Below, piece after piece: positions 23,824 to 32,440 of a DNA stretch of 42,029 nt. This DNA comes from Sphingobium phenoxybenzoativorans (GTDB lineage Bacteria > Pseudomonadota > Alphaproteobacteria > Sphingomonadales > Sphingomonadaceae). Numbering within the stretch: the first letter of the stretch is position 1; each line of letters begins with the position of its first letter. The notes below the pieces were generated by a model that was not told where the DNA came from, made no database searches, and saw only the letters and a program-made list of their open reading frames with translations. The position numbers and the translations under genes were made by a program. The stretch covers positions 1 to 42,029 of the forward strand of contig NZ_MINO01000034.1 of the NCBI RefSeq assembly GCF_001757355.1, in the 5' to 3' direction.

Positions 23824-24070
23824 CAGCGCCGTATCCCAATCCTGGTCCTGGTCCTGCTCCTGCTCGATCATGGGGCGTCTGCAATTTGGGTCGGAAGAAA
23901 GTTGGCCGCCTTTGGTTCCCCTCATGTGTCCCATCAAATGGGAATAGTAGGGCCTCCCCCTTCGAGAACCCGACGGCTCGGTCCGTCGTGCCTCGCGGTG
24001 GCGGCCGATAGGGTAGGGCGCTGAAGTTCCCGGCGTCAGAAGTCTACCCTGCAACCCATTGGGGGTCGCG
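23824..24070. other. Intergenic with short tandem hexamers
   Basis: Just past the sigma gene, from about 23840, is a run of four hexamers, TCCTGG twice then TCCTGC twice. I see no gene in these 247 bases. Confidence 0.45.
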
Positions 24071-24541
24071 ATGGCGGCTTTTGGAAGTGCGGGCGCCGGG
24101 CCGATGCCCTGCGCAGGACAGGTGCAGACCCGGGCGCATGCTGGACCGGCTAAACGGCCGGGATATAATGACGGACGGGGCTTTGGCTCAATCAGTAGCC
24201 AGCCGAGCCTGGCACCATGGCAGGTTGGTCTCGCCATGCGGGCTATGTGCGAAGACATCAGTAACCCGATTTCCATCTCCGAGGTCGCGTCACGTTGCAG
24301 ATTATCGCTCTACTACTTCGTGCGCGCGTTCACAAATACAGTGGGGATAGCGCCCTATGCATGGTTCGTACAGCAGCGTATCGTCTGCGCAAAGCACCTC
24401 CTGGCCAATACCGCGCTGCCGCTGGCGCAGGTCGCTCTCGAATGCGGATTCTCCGACCAGGCTCACTTCACCAAGGCGTTTGCCAAGGCGTCCGGCCTCA
24501 CGCCTGCAAAGTGGCGTCGTTGTCAAATCTGCGCAACCTGA
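24071..24541 (+). CDS. AraC-family regulator, short (HTH domain only)
   Basis: The protein has 156 residues. After a low-complexity leader the chain reads SLAPWQVGLAMRAMCEDIS, then two helix-turn-helix units: ISISEVASRCRLSLYYFVRA and LPLAQVALECGFSDQAHFTK, followed by AFAKASGLTPAKWRR. This is the C-terminal DNA-binding half of AraC/XylS proteins. 'LAPWQ' followed by the HTH is common in short sphingomonad AraC proteins. I prefer the ATG at 24071 (GGGGG upstream) over a TTG at 24059, but the true start is uncertain because the first about 50 residues look non-conserved. No target gene is obvious. Confidence 0.75.
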   Translation: MAAFGSAGAGPMPCAGQVQTRAHAGPAKRPGYNDGRGFGSISSQPSLAPWQVGLAMRAMCEDISNPISISEVASRCRLSLYYFVRAFTNTVGIAPYAWFVQQRIVCAKHLLANTALPLAQVALECGFSDQAHFTKAFAKASGLTPAKWRRCQICAT

Positions 24542-24763
24542 CATCACGCCGGGTTCGCATGAATTGTTGAGCACCTGCGACACGAAAAATAAAGGAGTTG
24601 ATCGCCCGGTGTCCTGATGCCCGGCCTCCGCATCCGTTCTCTGACTAGCCATCGAGATCGGGACCTTGGATTAGTCACCGGACCATATTCGTGAATGCGC
24701 GGAAGGTGATGATCCTATAGATGTCGACGTCCATTCCTATCTTTGGATGTCGGATGATATTGC

Positions 24764-25147
24764 CTATTCCCTTTGTTCACCGTCCGCTTGCCGGGCAGCG
24801 GCACGGCGCTTTACGAAGGCGAGCAGGGCGGGGTCGTGCTCAGGCCGGTTCCAGCGCGCAGAATCGCGCAGAACAATCACATCTTCAAGATGCGTGAGGA
24901 ACGTGTAGACCTTGTTGACGACCTCGATCATCAGGGCTTTCATCTCTGCGTCTGATATTCTCGACACCTCCGGCCAGGGAATTTCGCCGTAAGGCGTGAC
25001 TACCATCACGTCGCTATAGTCTTCGGTAACACTCTCCGGCACCTTTCCGGCATGAAACTCCTCGAGACATGTGTTGCGGACGCATTGCTCGACAAGGGCG
25101 AGTGCGATACGTCGGGCGGCCGCATCCGGTATTGCATCCTCATTCAT
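24764..25147 (-). CDS. Hypothetical protein
   Basis: The protein has 127 residues and is acidic. It begins MNEDAIPDAAARRIALALVE and includes YSDVMVVTPYGEIPWPEVSR and VYTFLTHLEDVIVLRDSARW. I do not recognise a family. The ATG at 25147 has GAGGAGG before it, so the start is good; a longer frame to 25195 lacks this. It lies about 106 bases downstream of the IrrE-like gene on the same strand and may be the last gene of that operon or a separate unit. Confidence 0.65.
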   Translation of the reverse strand: MNEDAIPDAAARRIALALVEQCVRNTCLEEFHAGKVPESVTEDYSDVMVVTPYGEIPWPEVSRISDAEMKALMIEVVNKVYTFLTHLEDVIVLRDSARWNRPEHDPALLAFVKRRAAARQADGEQRE

Positions 25148-25253
25148 GAAGCCTCCTCGCCAAGGCATACTGTTAAGCGGTATTTCCGGCGCCACACAAC
25201 CGAACTGATCTCCTCGACACCCGTTCGACCCGGATTAATGAAGCTCCGAGGCT

Positions 25254-26594
25254 TCAGACAATCGCCGTCATGAAATCCTCTTCGGGCCAGTCCCGCTCGA
25301 TCCGGCCGTGATTCTTGAGGAGCGTGTTCACGACCATCGGTGACACCTGGAAATGCTCCGCCACGTCCTGCTGATTTTCGTCCGAATAGTCGCCGCGCAG
25401 CATCTCCTCGACGACGTCGAAGGGCGCGAGGAATTCGGCTGCGAACGATCGCTGGGCCTTTTGCCGATAGGTGTAGGCATGCGTTGCTGCATGCAGTGCG
25501 CCCTCGCGGTTCATCAGCCTATCCCCGAGCACGCGCGCCAGAGCGAAGCGCCGACCGACCTCCCGCTTTCCCGGCAGAACGATGAGCGATTTGTCTCCTG
25601 CGGCGTCGTCGAGAGCATAGGGGAGGGCGGCAGGCCCGCGCGGATGCTCGGTCAAGGCGTCAGGGGTCGTGCCGGCAAGTGCCGCCAGCAGCCGATCATC
25701 AATGATATCGGCCCCGAGCCGTTCCTGCTGGCGGAGCGCATCAGCGACGTTTGTCCCGAGCTTCCAGGCGGGCACTTCCGGGTCCTTGACAACGCGATAC
25801 TGGGCGTCGAGCACCACCGCGTCCCTGGCAGAACCACGATGACCGAGGGTCTGGGCAATTTCTTCCAGCCGGCGCGCGGTTAGGAGATCCTCGCTCTCGT
25901 GCGGCAACCGGGCACGCTCAGCCGCGACTTCCCGGACAGCATCTTCACCCAGACGTTCGGCATCGCCGATCAGCACCTCCACCGCGTCGTCGTCGAACGC
26001 GTCGGGATCGCGTCCCATCAGCGCCTCGAGACGTCGGCGCCTGGCAATCTCCGGGTCCGCCCGCTCCGCAATGACATCCCGCCAGAGCCGGTCGAGATTG
26101 GTTTCCCCAACGCCTTGCTCGTGCAAGCGACCAATGATCCTTGGCAGAAATTCGTCGAGGGCTGCCTCGAAAAGTGTCGAGGGGACGATTGTCGGAAATG
26201 CGCCCACATATCGGAATGGCTTCGCGTCAGGCTCCGCGGAGGCGTGGGAAATTAACATGGTGCGCACGCCATCCGACCAGATCTCGATGTTCGGCCAGAG
26301 ATACCCTTCGCCGATCGAGTTCATCTTGTGGGCGAGCGACCAGTCCGGTGATGCCGAGCGGGGTTCCCAGCGCAGGCGCCACCAATTCCATGCCAGCCAT
26401 TCCGCCACATGATAACCGGAGACCAGCGGTCCCTGCCGGAAGCCGTTCAGGAAAGAGTCGAAGCCCTCCGTCAGCGACTGGCGAGCCGTGCGCATGGTAA
26501 ACAGGCCGAAGGCAGCCCGCTCTTCGCGGCTTCCCTCGTCGAGGCGCTCAGGCGCAAGTCCAAATTCCAATCCTACCGGCACCGCCGCTTCCAT
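25254..26594 (-). CDS. ImmA/IrrE-like protein with degenerate zinc site
   Basis: The protein has 446 residues. The C-terminal region resembles ImmA/IrrE peptidases: a helix at 349-360 reads RFALARVLGDRL where active members have RF.LAHELGHLL. FAAEFLAP (384-391) then matches 'FAAELL.P', and a terminal helix-turn-helix-like segment reads VAEHFQVSPMVVNTLL (411-426). HExxH is therefore R-V-L-G-D, and no zinc can be bound there. The N-terminal 250 residues are rich in Trp and acidic residues and are unrecognised. Active relatives cut repressors or regulate DNA-damage and phage responses; a dead version may be a sensor or inhibitor. The start overlaps the preceding gene by 22 bases, placing it in one operon with the HEPN nucleotidyltransferase and VapBC. 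Confidence 0.75.
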   Translation of the reverse strand: MEAAVPVGLEFGLAPERLDEGSREERAAFGLFTMRTARQSLTEGFDSFLNGFRQGPLVSGYHVAEWLAWNWWRLRWEPRSASPDWSLAHKMNSIGEGYLWPNIEIWSDGVRTMLISHASAEPDAKPFRYVGAFPTIVPSTLFEAALDEFLPRIIGRLHEQGVGETNLDRLWRDVIAERADPEIARRRRLEALMGRDPDAFDDDAVEVLIGDAERLGEDAVREVAAERARLPHESEDLLTARRLEEIAQTLGHRGSARDAVVLDAQYRVVKDPEVPAWKLGTNVADALRQQERLGADIIDDRLLAALAGTTPDALTEHPRGPAALPYALDDAAGDKSLIVLPGKREVGRRFALARVLGDRLMNREGALHAATHAYTYRQKAQRSFAAEFLAPFDVVEEMLRGDYSDENQQDVAEHFQVSPMVVNTLLKNHGRIERDWPEEDFMTAIV

Positions 26595-27013
26595 TCCTTC
26601 AAAATGTAGGCGCGCATGTCGCGCTCGTCATCGCCAAGCCTGTATCCGTGATAGTCCGTCTCTAGCTCCGGTCGTGTTTTAGCTTCGTAAACCTCATTAG
26701 CCTCATCGACGGCCCAAATATACTTTGGAACGCTGCCGTCGCCGAATTGACTGACCATGCCGAGCATGATCCCCTGCTGCATCAGGGACGAGGCTTCCGC
26801 CAGAAGAACCGCTCGCAGCGCGTCGCAGGGCGATTTGGAGGGGCGGGGATTGTGCGACGGATGAAAACCATAATCCCCGGGTCGCAGCTTATGATTTGCC
26901 GATCCGACATAACGGAGGCGTGCACACAGAGCCTTGCGGTCTTCCACTTTCAGAAATTCTTCGTCGGCAAACCGTCGATCAGGACGGTTTCCCTCGCGCT
27001 TCCGGATGCTCAT
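26573..27013 (-). CDS. Unknown 146-residue operon protein
   Basis: The protein has 146 residues. The middle has CARLRYVGSANHKLRPGDYG and FHPSHNPRPSKSPCD, rich in basic and aromatic residues with several Cys (CARL, SPCD). The second half is GMVSQFGDGSVPKYIWAVDE and YHGYRLGDDERDMRAYILKE. I do not recognise a known family. The ATG at 27013 overlaps the stop of the nucleotidyltransferase-HEPN gene (ATGA), and the end overlaps the IrrE-like gene, so all three are tightly co-translated. Fixed gene order and overlaps suggest a functional unit, perhaps an effector or adaptor of a TA or defence system. Confidence 0.7.
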   Translation of the reverse strand: MSIRKREGNRPDRRFADEEFLKVEDRKALCARLRYVGSANHKLRPGDYGFHPSHNPRPSKSPCDALRAVLLAEASSLMQQGIMLGMVSQFGDGSVPKYIWAVDEANEVYEAKTRPELETDYHGYRLGDDERDMRAYILKEWKRRCR

Positions 27014-27936
27014 GGTTGGGATCCTAACGCCGCGTGGAGTTCCGCGAGTTTCTCCTGGCAGAGTTCGTTGACGATCGTGCCAAGGATCTCGACGCGCTCG
27101 GAGAGATAGGCGAACTCCTCGTCAGTCATCCTGAAATGGTCGGAATGCCGGGCCTTCACATAGGCGTCCTTGAGTTTGAGAAAACGCGCCTCGAGCTTGC
27201 GCTTGTCGCGCGGCCACGCCTCGACAAGGCGAGGCGACAGCCGCTCCGCCTGCTGCCGCAGGAATTTCAGGTTGTGACTGTATGGGGTGTAAAATGTGAA
27301 GACGAGAAGGACGCAATAATAGAGCCGCTCGCAGGCCTGCTGGAGATTGTAGGCCGCGTCGGGAAATTGCTTTGTGTCGTAACAGAACTGGAAAATTCTA
27401 CGAGACGACACGGCTAACTCGAACCACTGGTCGTAATAGCCTTTGGCCATGTCATAGGCTTGCTGCGGCGTCTTGGGCTTGGGTTTGTGCAGTTCGCTAT
27501 CGTCGGCCTGGTAGAGCGCGATGCCGTCGCGGGCGATGTCCATGAAGAAATAGCGGCCGTGCGCCAGCCCGTCATTCACTTCCTGCAGTGTGTGAATGAT
27601 GAAATTGACCGGCGTCCGCAGCCGGTTGAGGATCATGGTCTCGATGTTGAGACGTTCTTCAGCCTTGTCCCAATATTCGAGCCGGTCGGTCAGTTCCTTC
27701 TGGTTGACGATGATAAGCAGATCGAAATCCGATCGGTAGCCGCGCTCGGTGTGGGGTTCATGCACCCAGCGGCCCGTTGCATAGGAACCGTAAAGAATGA
27801 TCTTGAGGATGCGGCCGAGCTTGCGAGCACCGGTTGGGTTGCCATGGGCATCGTCGAACTCCTCGAACAGGATCTGAATGACCCGATCAAGCTCGTGTCG
27901 CTTGCTGGCCGGAAGATGGTCGATGTCCGTTTTCAT
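27010..27936 (-). CDS. Nucleotidyltransferase-HEPN fusion protein
   Basis: The protein has 308 residues. The N-terminal half is a minimal nucleotidyltransferase: GSYATGRWV has the GS motif (50-51), and YRSDFDLLIIVNQ has the D70-x-D72 metal pair. The C-terminal half is a HEPN domain with NLQQACERLYYCVLLVFTFY and HNLKFLRQQAERL. MNT and HEPN proteins normally form two-gene TA modules in which the MNT enzyme modifies and silences the HEPN RNase; here both are one chain. The ATG at 27936 follows GAGG. A longer frame to 28113 reads through the VapC gene and was rejected. The 19-base gap to vapC and the ATGA overlap with the next gene tie it into one operon. Confidence 0.82.
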   Translation of the reverse strand: MKTDIDHLPASKRHELDRVIQILFEEFDDAHGNPTGARKLGRILKIILYGSYATGRWVHEPHTERGYRSDFDLLIIVNQKELTDRLEYWDKAEERLNIETMILNRLRTPVNFIIHTLQEVNDGLAHGRYFFMDIARDGIALYQADDSELHKPKPKTPQQAYDMAKGYYDQWFELAVSSRRIFQFCYDTKQFPDAAYNLQQACERLYYCVLLVFTFYTPYSHNLKFLRQQAERLSPRLVEAWPRDKRKLEARFLKLKDAYVKARHSDHFRMTDEEFAYLSERVEILGTIVNELCQEKLAELHAALGSQP

Positions 27937-27955
27937 TGCCTCGGTGCCATTCAAC

Positions 27956-28408
27956 TTATGTGACGGAGAAATCAGCGGGCCCGTCTTCCCAGGGGTTGAA
28001 GAGCGCCGCTCCGCTGTTTCGTGTGTCCTTGACGTTACGGGTGACCAGAAAAAGGTCGTTTTCGATCGCGGTCGCGGCGAGCAGCGTGTCCACGACGGGA
28101 GGCGATTGACCAACGCGGCGCTTCACCTCGCCGGAAATGACGCCCCACCGAAAGACCACAGCATCCTCGACGGACAACAACCGGCCGCTGAACCGATCGG
28201 CGAGGGCGGCGCGCGCGGCGAGATAGCGGGAACGGTCCGGACTTTCCGGGTCCAGATTGTGGATGCCCTTGTCGATCTCCGCGAGAGTGAGCACGCTCAG
28301 ATACATGCTATGCTCGGTCTGGCTCGCTGCCCAGGCCTTCACACTCGGAGCCCCATTCGGACTGGCCAGGGCCGACACGACATGGGTATCCAACAGCCAG
28401 CCCTTCAC
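27956..28408 (-). CDS. VapC-type PIN-domain toxin
   Basis: The protein has 150 residues. WLLDTHVVSAL has the first acidic residue (Asp7), LTLAEIDKGIH has Glu44, VVDTLLAATA has Asp107, and VTRNVKD the final part of the site. This is a PIN-domain RNase of the VapC/FitB kind, which cleaves tRNA or rRNA when free of antitoxin. The start is GTG, overlapping the antitoxin stop as GTGA, typical of TA pairs. The nucleotidyltransferase-HEPN gene follows by 19 bases, so the pair may form part of a larger unit. Confidence 0.9.
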   Translation of the reverse strand: MKGWLLDTHVVSALASPNGAPSVKAWAASQTEHSMYLSVLTLAEIDKGIHNLDPESPDRSRYLAARAALADRFSGRLLSVEDAVVFRWGVISGEVKRRVGQSPPVVDTLLAATAIENDLFLVTRNVKDTRNSGAALFNPWEDGPADFSVT

Positions 28409-28701
28409 AGAAGAATATCCCGTCCCCGGTCCATTTCGCGCTCCAGATCGAGACCGTCGAGCCCGAGGCCTTCGAGGAAGGGTACGAAGGCGGGCTTGCT
28501 GCCGTCCGTGGGCAGGAGCCGTTCGAGCTCTTCCACGCTGATGACCGCAACAGTCTCGCGCCCTCGCACGGTGACTCGCTGGGGGCCTTCGCTTTGAGCG
28601 CGTCGGACAACCTCGCTGAAGCGCGCCTTGGCGTCCTCGAGTTTCCAGGTGCCGCCTTGTCCGTCCTTGGCTTCCGGGTCCTTTCGGATTGCCGTGCCCA
28701 T
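28405..28701 (-). CDS. Phd/YefM-type antitoxin
   Basis: The protein has 98 residues. WKLEDAKARFSEVVRRAQSE followed by GPQRVTVRGRETVAVISVEE is the Phd/YefM fold, with its N-terminal DNA-binding dimer, and the tail FLEGLGLDGLDLEREMDRGR would wrap the toxin. The ATG at 28701 has GGAG seven bases before it; the ATG at 28707 is too close. It precedes the PIN toxin with overlap. A 16-bp palindrome and a promoter lie just upstream, as expected for autorepression. Confidence 0.9.
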   Translation of the reverse strand: MGTAIRKDPEAKDGQGGTWKLEDAKARFSEVVRRAQSEGPQRVTVRGRETVAVISVEELERLLPTDGSKPAFVPFLEGLGLDGLDLEREMDRGRDILL

Positions 28702-28711
28702 TCGCATTCTC

Positions 28712-28727
28712 CTGACTAGCTAGTCAG
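28712..28727. promoter_or_regulatory. 16-bp palindromic operator of the Phd/VapC operon
   Basis: CTGACTAGCTAGTCAG is a perfect palindrome, touching the -10 box and about 11 bases before the antitoxin start. This is the classical place for TA autorepression. Confidence 0.7.
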
Positions 28728-28755
28728 ATATAGGACTTGGGACGGAGTTTGGCAA
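28727..28755 (-). promoter_or_regulatory. Sigma-70 promoter of the Phd/VapC operon
   Basis: On the minus strand TTGCCA (28750-28755) is separated by 17 bases from TATATC (28727-28732), a near-consensus sigma-70 promoter. The -10 box shares its last base with the 16-bp palindrome, so the bound antitoxin would occlude it. Confidence 0.65.
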
Positions 28756-28876
28756 CGCGAAACTGAGCGCGTGACGCAAATTGAAGCGCCAGTCCACGGT
28801 CGGCCTGGGCGTGCCGCCGTGAGCGTGCTTCTGAGCGAGCCGCGCGTGTCGGCTTCAGGCCGCGTCAACTCCCGGG

Positions 28877-29266
28877 CTATGTGCGGGCGAGACGCTCGAT
28901 GATCGGGCATTCCGGTCGAACATCGCCATGACAGGCCTCAGCCAGCGTCACCAACGCCGTCCTCATTGCCTGAAGCTTTGCGGCCTTTCGGCCCAGCTCC
29001 TCGGCGCGCGCCATGGCCAGTGCCTTGACGTCGCCGCTCGATCGCCCACGATCCTGCCACAAGCCGAGGAGCGAGCGGATCTCCTCGATCGGGAAGCCAA
29101 GGTCGCGGGCATTGGCAATGAAGCGGAGGCGATGCACGTCCGCGTCCGAATAGTCGCGATAACCGCTGCGCCGCCGGGCCGGCGGCGGGACGAGACCGAT
29201 CTTCTCATAATGCCGGATCATTCGCTGCGACACCCCGCTCGCCTGTGACGCCTGGCCGATGTTCAT
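28877..29266 (-). CDS. cueR: Copper-responsive MerR-family regulator CueR
   Basis: The protein has 129 residues. The winged helix (MNIGQASQASGVSQRMIRHY, then EKIGLVPP and RSGYRDYSDADVHRLRFI) is the MerR DNA-binding domain. A dimerisation helix follows and the metal loop is ACHGDVRPECPII, with Cys112 and Cys120 at the same positions as in E. coli CueR, which binds Cu+. It starts two bases after the copA stop, so it is the second gene of a copA-cueR operon. It should activate the promoter at 31642-31672. Confidence 0.92.
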   Translation of the reverse strand: MNIGQASQASGVSQRMIRHYEKIGLVPPPARRRSGYRDYSDADVHRLRFIANARDLGFPIEEIRSLLGLWQDRGRSSGDVKALAMARAEELGRKAAKLQAMRTALVTLAEACHGDVRPECPIIERLART

Positions 29267-29268
29267 GG

Positions 29269-31620
29269 CTAGCTCCCGTCGAGCCTCACGGCACTCAGCC
29301 GCAGCGCATTGGCGACCAAGGTGAAAGAGGACAGGGCCATGGCGGCGCCAGCGAACATCGGCGAGAGCAGGATGCCGGCGACCGGGTAGAGCACGCCCGC
29401 CGCGACCGGAACGCCGATGCCGTTGAAGAGGAAGGAGAAGAAAAGGTTCTGGCGGATATTGGACATGGTCGCCCGGGCGAGCCGGCGCGCCCGTACCATC
29501 GCCGCCAGATCGCCCGCGGTCAGGGTCAGTCGGGCGCTTTCGATGGCGACGTCGGTGCCCGTTCCCATCGCGATCCCCACATCTGCGGCGGCCAGCGCCG
29601 GCGCGTCGTTGATGCCGTCACCCGCCATGGCGACGCGCGCGCCTTTTGTCTTCAGTTCGGTGATGATCCGCGCCTTGTCGTCGGGCCTGAGATCGGCATG
29701 AACCTCGTCGATGCCGCCAATTGCGTTCGCGACCGCCTCGGCCGTGCCGCGACTGTCGCCGGTCAGCATGACGATGTGCAGTCCTTCGGCTTGAAGCGCG
29801 GCGAGGGCCTCGCGCGTCGAGGCCTTGATCGGATCGGCGACCGCGATCAGGCCTGCGGCACGCCCGCCGACGGCAACGAACATCACGCCGGCTGCATTGG
29901 CCCGATGGCGTTCGGCGGCTGGGGCGAGCAATGTGCTGTCGGCACCGATCCGCTCCATCTGCGCGGCATTGCCGACGGCGATCGTGCGGCCTCCGACAGT
30001 CCCGCTGATCCCCATCCCGGTTTGCGATTCGAAATTGCGGACCTCGCTGAGCGTGAGCCCCCGATCGCTCGCGCCCGCGATGATCGCGAGAGCCAGCGGA
30101 TGCTCGGACCGTTCCTCCAGCGCGGCGGTCAGTGCCAGCAGCTCGTCCGCCGTGAACCCCTGGGTCGGTTCGACTGCCATCAGCTTCGGCTTGCCCTCGG
30201 TCAGCGTGCCGGTCTTGTCGATCACCAGCGTATCGACGCCATCGAGCGCCTGCAGAGCCTCGGCGTTCTTGACCAACACCCCGGCTTGCGCTCCGCGTCC
30301 GGTGCCAACCATGATCGACATCGGCGTGGCGAGTCCCAGCGCGCAGGGACAGGCGATGATGAGGACGGCGATGGCGTTGAGCAGCGCGTGGCCGAAGCGC
30401 GGCTCCGGCCCGACCAGATTCCAGATGATGAAGGTCGCGATCGCCACCAGCACCACCGCCGGCACGAACCAGCCGGCTATGCGGTCGGCGACTGCCTGAA
30501 TCGGCGCGCGGCTGCGTTGCGCCTCTGCCACCATCGCGACGATGCGGGCCAACATGGTGTCCGAGCCGATCGCTTGTGCTTCCATGACCAGGCTGCCGGT
30601 GCCGTTGACTGTGCCGCCCGTGACCGCCGCGCCGGGAAACTTGAACACCGGCGCCGGCTCGCCGGTGAGCATCGATTCATCGACCGGCGAGTGGCCGTCG
30701 CTCACGACGCCGTCGACCGGGATCGCCTCGCCGGGGCGCACGCGCAGGCGGTCGCCTCTCGCAATGTCTGCCAACGGCACTTCGCTTTCGGCGCCGTCGG
30801 GGCTGATGCGCCGTGCCGTCTTGGGCGCGAGTTTGAGCAATGCACGGATGGCGCGTCCCGTGGAGGCCCGTGCGCGCAACTCCAGCACCTGGCCGAGCAG
30901 GACGAGCGCAACGACGACGCCCGCAGCCTCATAATAGACTGGAACCATATCGCCATGCGTGCGGAGAGCGGCCGGGAAGAGGCCGGGGGCGACTGTAGCG
31001 ATCAGACTGTAGAGGAACGCTGCCCCCACGCCGATCGCGATCAGCGTGAACATATTATAGTGGCGGCTCTTCAGCGAGGCCCATCCGCGTTCGAAAAACG
31101 GCCATCCGGCCCACAGCACGATCGGCGCGGTGAGGGCGAGCTGCACCCAGGGGGACCAACGCATGGGCACGAGGTGCAACCCCACCATCTCGCCACCCAT
31201 GGAAAGCAGCAGCAGCGGCACCGCGAGGATCCCACTCACCCAGAGGCGGCGGGTAAAGTCGACCAGTTCGGGGTTCGGCCCCTCGTCGGCGCCAGGCTCA
31301 GCGGGCTCCAGCGCCATGCCGCAGATCGGGCAGGAGCCGGGGGCATCGCGACGGATCTCCGGATGCATCGGGCAGGTCCAGATCCTGGATGCCGATGCCA
31401 CAGGAGCGGATGCCGATTGCGGCGCCAGATATTTTGCGGGATCGGCGATGAACTTCGCCCGGCAGTTGGCGCTGCAGAAGTGATAGGAAGCGCCATTGTG
31501 CTCGGCATGTTGGTGCGTCTTCCCAGGATCGACGCTCATTCCGCAGACGGGATCCTTGGTTTCGCCCGCGGGTTTGCCGTGCGAGAAGCTATGGCCGCTA
31601 TGGCCATGATGATCATGCAT
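29269..31620 (-). CDS. copA: Cu+-exporting P1B-type ATPase CopA
   Basis: The protein has 783 residues. A His-rich start ([15 protein letters not shown]) is followed by a YHS metal domain (CGM at 26-28, FCSANC at 48-53) and a heavy-metal-binding domain with [20 protein letters not shown] (83-102). The ATPase core has the transport CPC in [12 protein letters not shown], the phosphorylated Asp in DKTGT, the HP motif in SEHPLALAI and [11 protein letters not shown]. This is the sphingomonad/alphaproteobacterial CopA form with YHS and CPMHP domains rather than HMA repeats. It pumps Cu+ (or Ag+) to the periplasm. AAGGAG precedes the ATG. cueR follows by two bases. The promoter at 31642-31672 suggests CueR control. 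Confidence 0.94.
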   Translation of the reverse strand: MHDHHGHSGHSFSHGKPAGETKDPVCGMSVDPGKTHQHAEHNGASYHFCSANCRAKFIADPAKYLAPQSASAPVASASRIWTCPMHPEIRRDAPGSCPICGMALEPAEPGADEGPNPELVDFTRRLWVSGILAVPLLLLSMGGEMVGLHLVPMRWSPWVQLALTAPIVLWAGWPFFERGWASLKSRHYNMFTLIAIGVGAAFLYSLIATVAPGLFPAALRTHGDMVPVYYEAAGVVVALVLLGQVLELRARASTGRAIRALLKLAPKTARRISPDGAESEVPLADIARGDRLRVRPGEAIPVDGVVSDGHSPVDESMLTGEPAPVFKFPGAAVTGGTVNGTGSLVMEAQAIGSDTMLARIVAMVAEAQRSRAPIQAVADRIAGWFVPAVVLVAIATFIIWNLVGPEPRFGHALLNAIAVLIIACPCALGLATPMSIMVGTGRGAQAGVLVKNAEALQALDGVDTLVIDKTGTLTEGKPKLMAVEPTQGFTADELLALTAALEERSEHPLALAIIAGASDRGLTLSEVRNFESQTGMGISGTVGGRTIAVGNAAQMERIGADSTLLAPAAERHRANAAGVMFVAVGGRAAGLIAVADPIKASTREALAALQAEGLHIVMLTGDSRGTAEAVANAIGGIDEVHADLRPDDKARIITELKTKGARVAMAGDGINDAPALAAADVGIAMGTGTDVAIESARLTLTAGDLAAMVRARRLARATMSNIRQNLFFSFLFNGIGVPVAAGVLYPVAGILLSPMFAGAAMALSSFTLVANALRLSAVRLDGS

Positions 31621-31641
31621 CGCCTTGCTCCTTTACGGCTG

Positions 31642-31672
31642 TAGATAAGGTCTGACATCATGTCACGGTCAA
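31642..31672 (-). promoter_or_regulatory. MerR/CueR-type promoter of copA
   Basis: On the minus strand TTGACC (31667-31672) and TATCTA (31642-31647) are separated by 19 bases, the long spacer of promoters twisted open by MerR proteins. The spacer contains TGACA-TGA-TGTCA as a dyad. CueR is encoded in the same operon. Confidence 0.7.
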
Positions 31673-31873
31673 GTCCCTGGATATCGCGATGGAGTTGCGC
31701 TTTCAGGACAGGGCGGGGAGGCTGTGCATAATGTCGCGGCATCTCGCCCGCGAGATTGAGCGTTTTGTCCGCAATTTTCGCGGATTGAGTTATTGGCCCG
31801 GTCGGAGACGGCCAGACATCGGCCTTCGACAGTCCGCTGCGCTATTCAGAACCGCTGAAAAACATCGAGTGAT

Positions 31874-32434
31874 CTACGGTTCCACATAGTCCTTCCCAAA
31901 GTGCGCGGCGAGTGATGTCGCCTCGGACGGCGAGATGCTGACGTTGCTGACCTCCGAGATGGCGATGGCGGTTGCGGCACGCTCGAACAGGGCAACGCAA
32001 GGCTGATTGTCGAGCCGGGATGTATAAAGAATCCCGTCCGCCGTGGTCGTTTGATGGATGTGCCGGCTGGCAGCCCAGGTCTTGCCATAGGCGTCGCCGT
32101 GCAGGTCGGTGAAGGACAGGCCATGAACCGATATGCCGCCATCGAGGAGTGGATAGAGCCTGAGCGCTCGTGTGGTGACGATTTCACTGCGAGCGCGAGC
32201 CTGGACCGCACTGGACAGGATGTAGGGTATCGCAGGCCGTCGGACGAGCGTTTCGCCAAAAGCCGTTACCAGCGTGCGGGCGGTGTGGAGTACCTTGTAG
32301 CTGCCATCGGGGGCGTCGAAGCGGCCTTCGGGTTTAGGCCCGAACGGCCCGAAGAAAAGCGGATCATGGGCAGCACGATGAATCCGGTGCATATGCACGC
32401 CCGCACCGACGCGTCGCAACATGGTGGCGGCCAT
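31874..32434 (-). CDS. RES-domain toxin
   Basis: The protein has 186 residues. HRIHRAAHDPLFFGPFG, GRFDAP, AFGETLVRR and ARATAIAISEV-type sequence follow the RES-domain pattern, with the conserved Arg (RFD), Glu (FGETL) and later Ser. RES toxins degrade or phosphorolyse NAD+. The gene follows its Xre-type antitoxin by six bases, the standard order for this family. The start at 32434 has AGGA close before it; an ATG at 32422 is an alternative. It belongs to a RES-Xre TA pair. Confidence 0.82.
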   Translation of the reverse strand: MAATMLRRVGAGVHMHRIHRAAHDPLFFGPFGPKPEGRFDAPDGSYKVLHTARTLVTAFGETLVRRPAIPYILSSAVQARARSEIVTTRALRLYPLLDGGISVHGLSFTDLHGDAYGKTWAASRHIHQTTTADGILYTSRLDNQPCVALFERAATAIAISEVSNVSISPSEATSLAAHFGKDYVEP

Positions 32435-32440
32435 TCCTGG

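Noticed and set aside
27937..28113. N-terminal extension of the nucleotidyltransferase-HEPN gene
   Set aside because: It lies within vapC in another frame and has non-conserved low-quality sequence.
29245..31644. Long + strand frame (799 residues) opposite copA and cueR
   Set aside because: Codon-bias shadow of GC-rich copA. It has no motifs, while copA has all P-type ATPase hallmarks.
31689..31889. 66-residue + frame after copA
   Set aside because: No ribosome site, no motif; partly overlaps the RES toxin end on the other strand.
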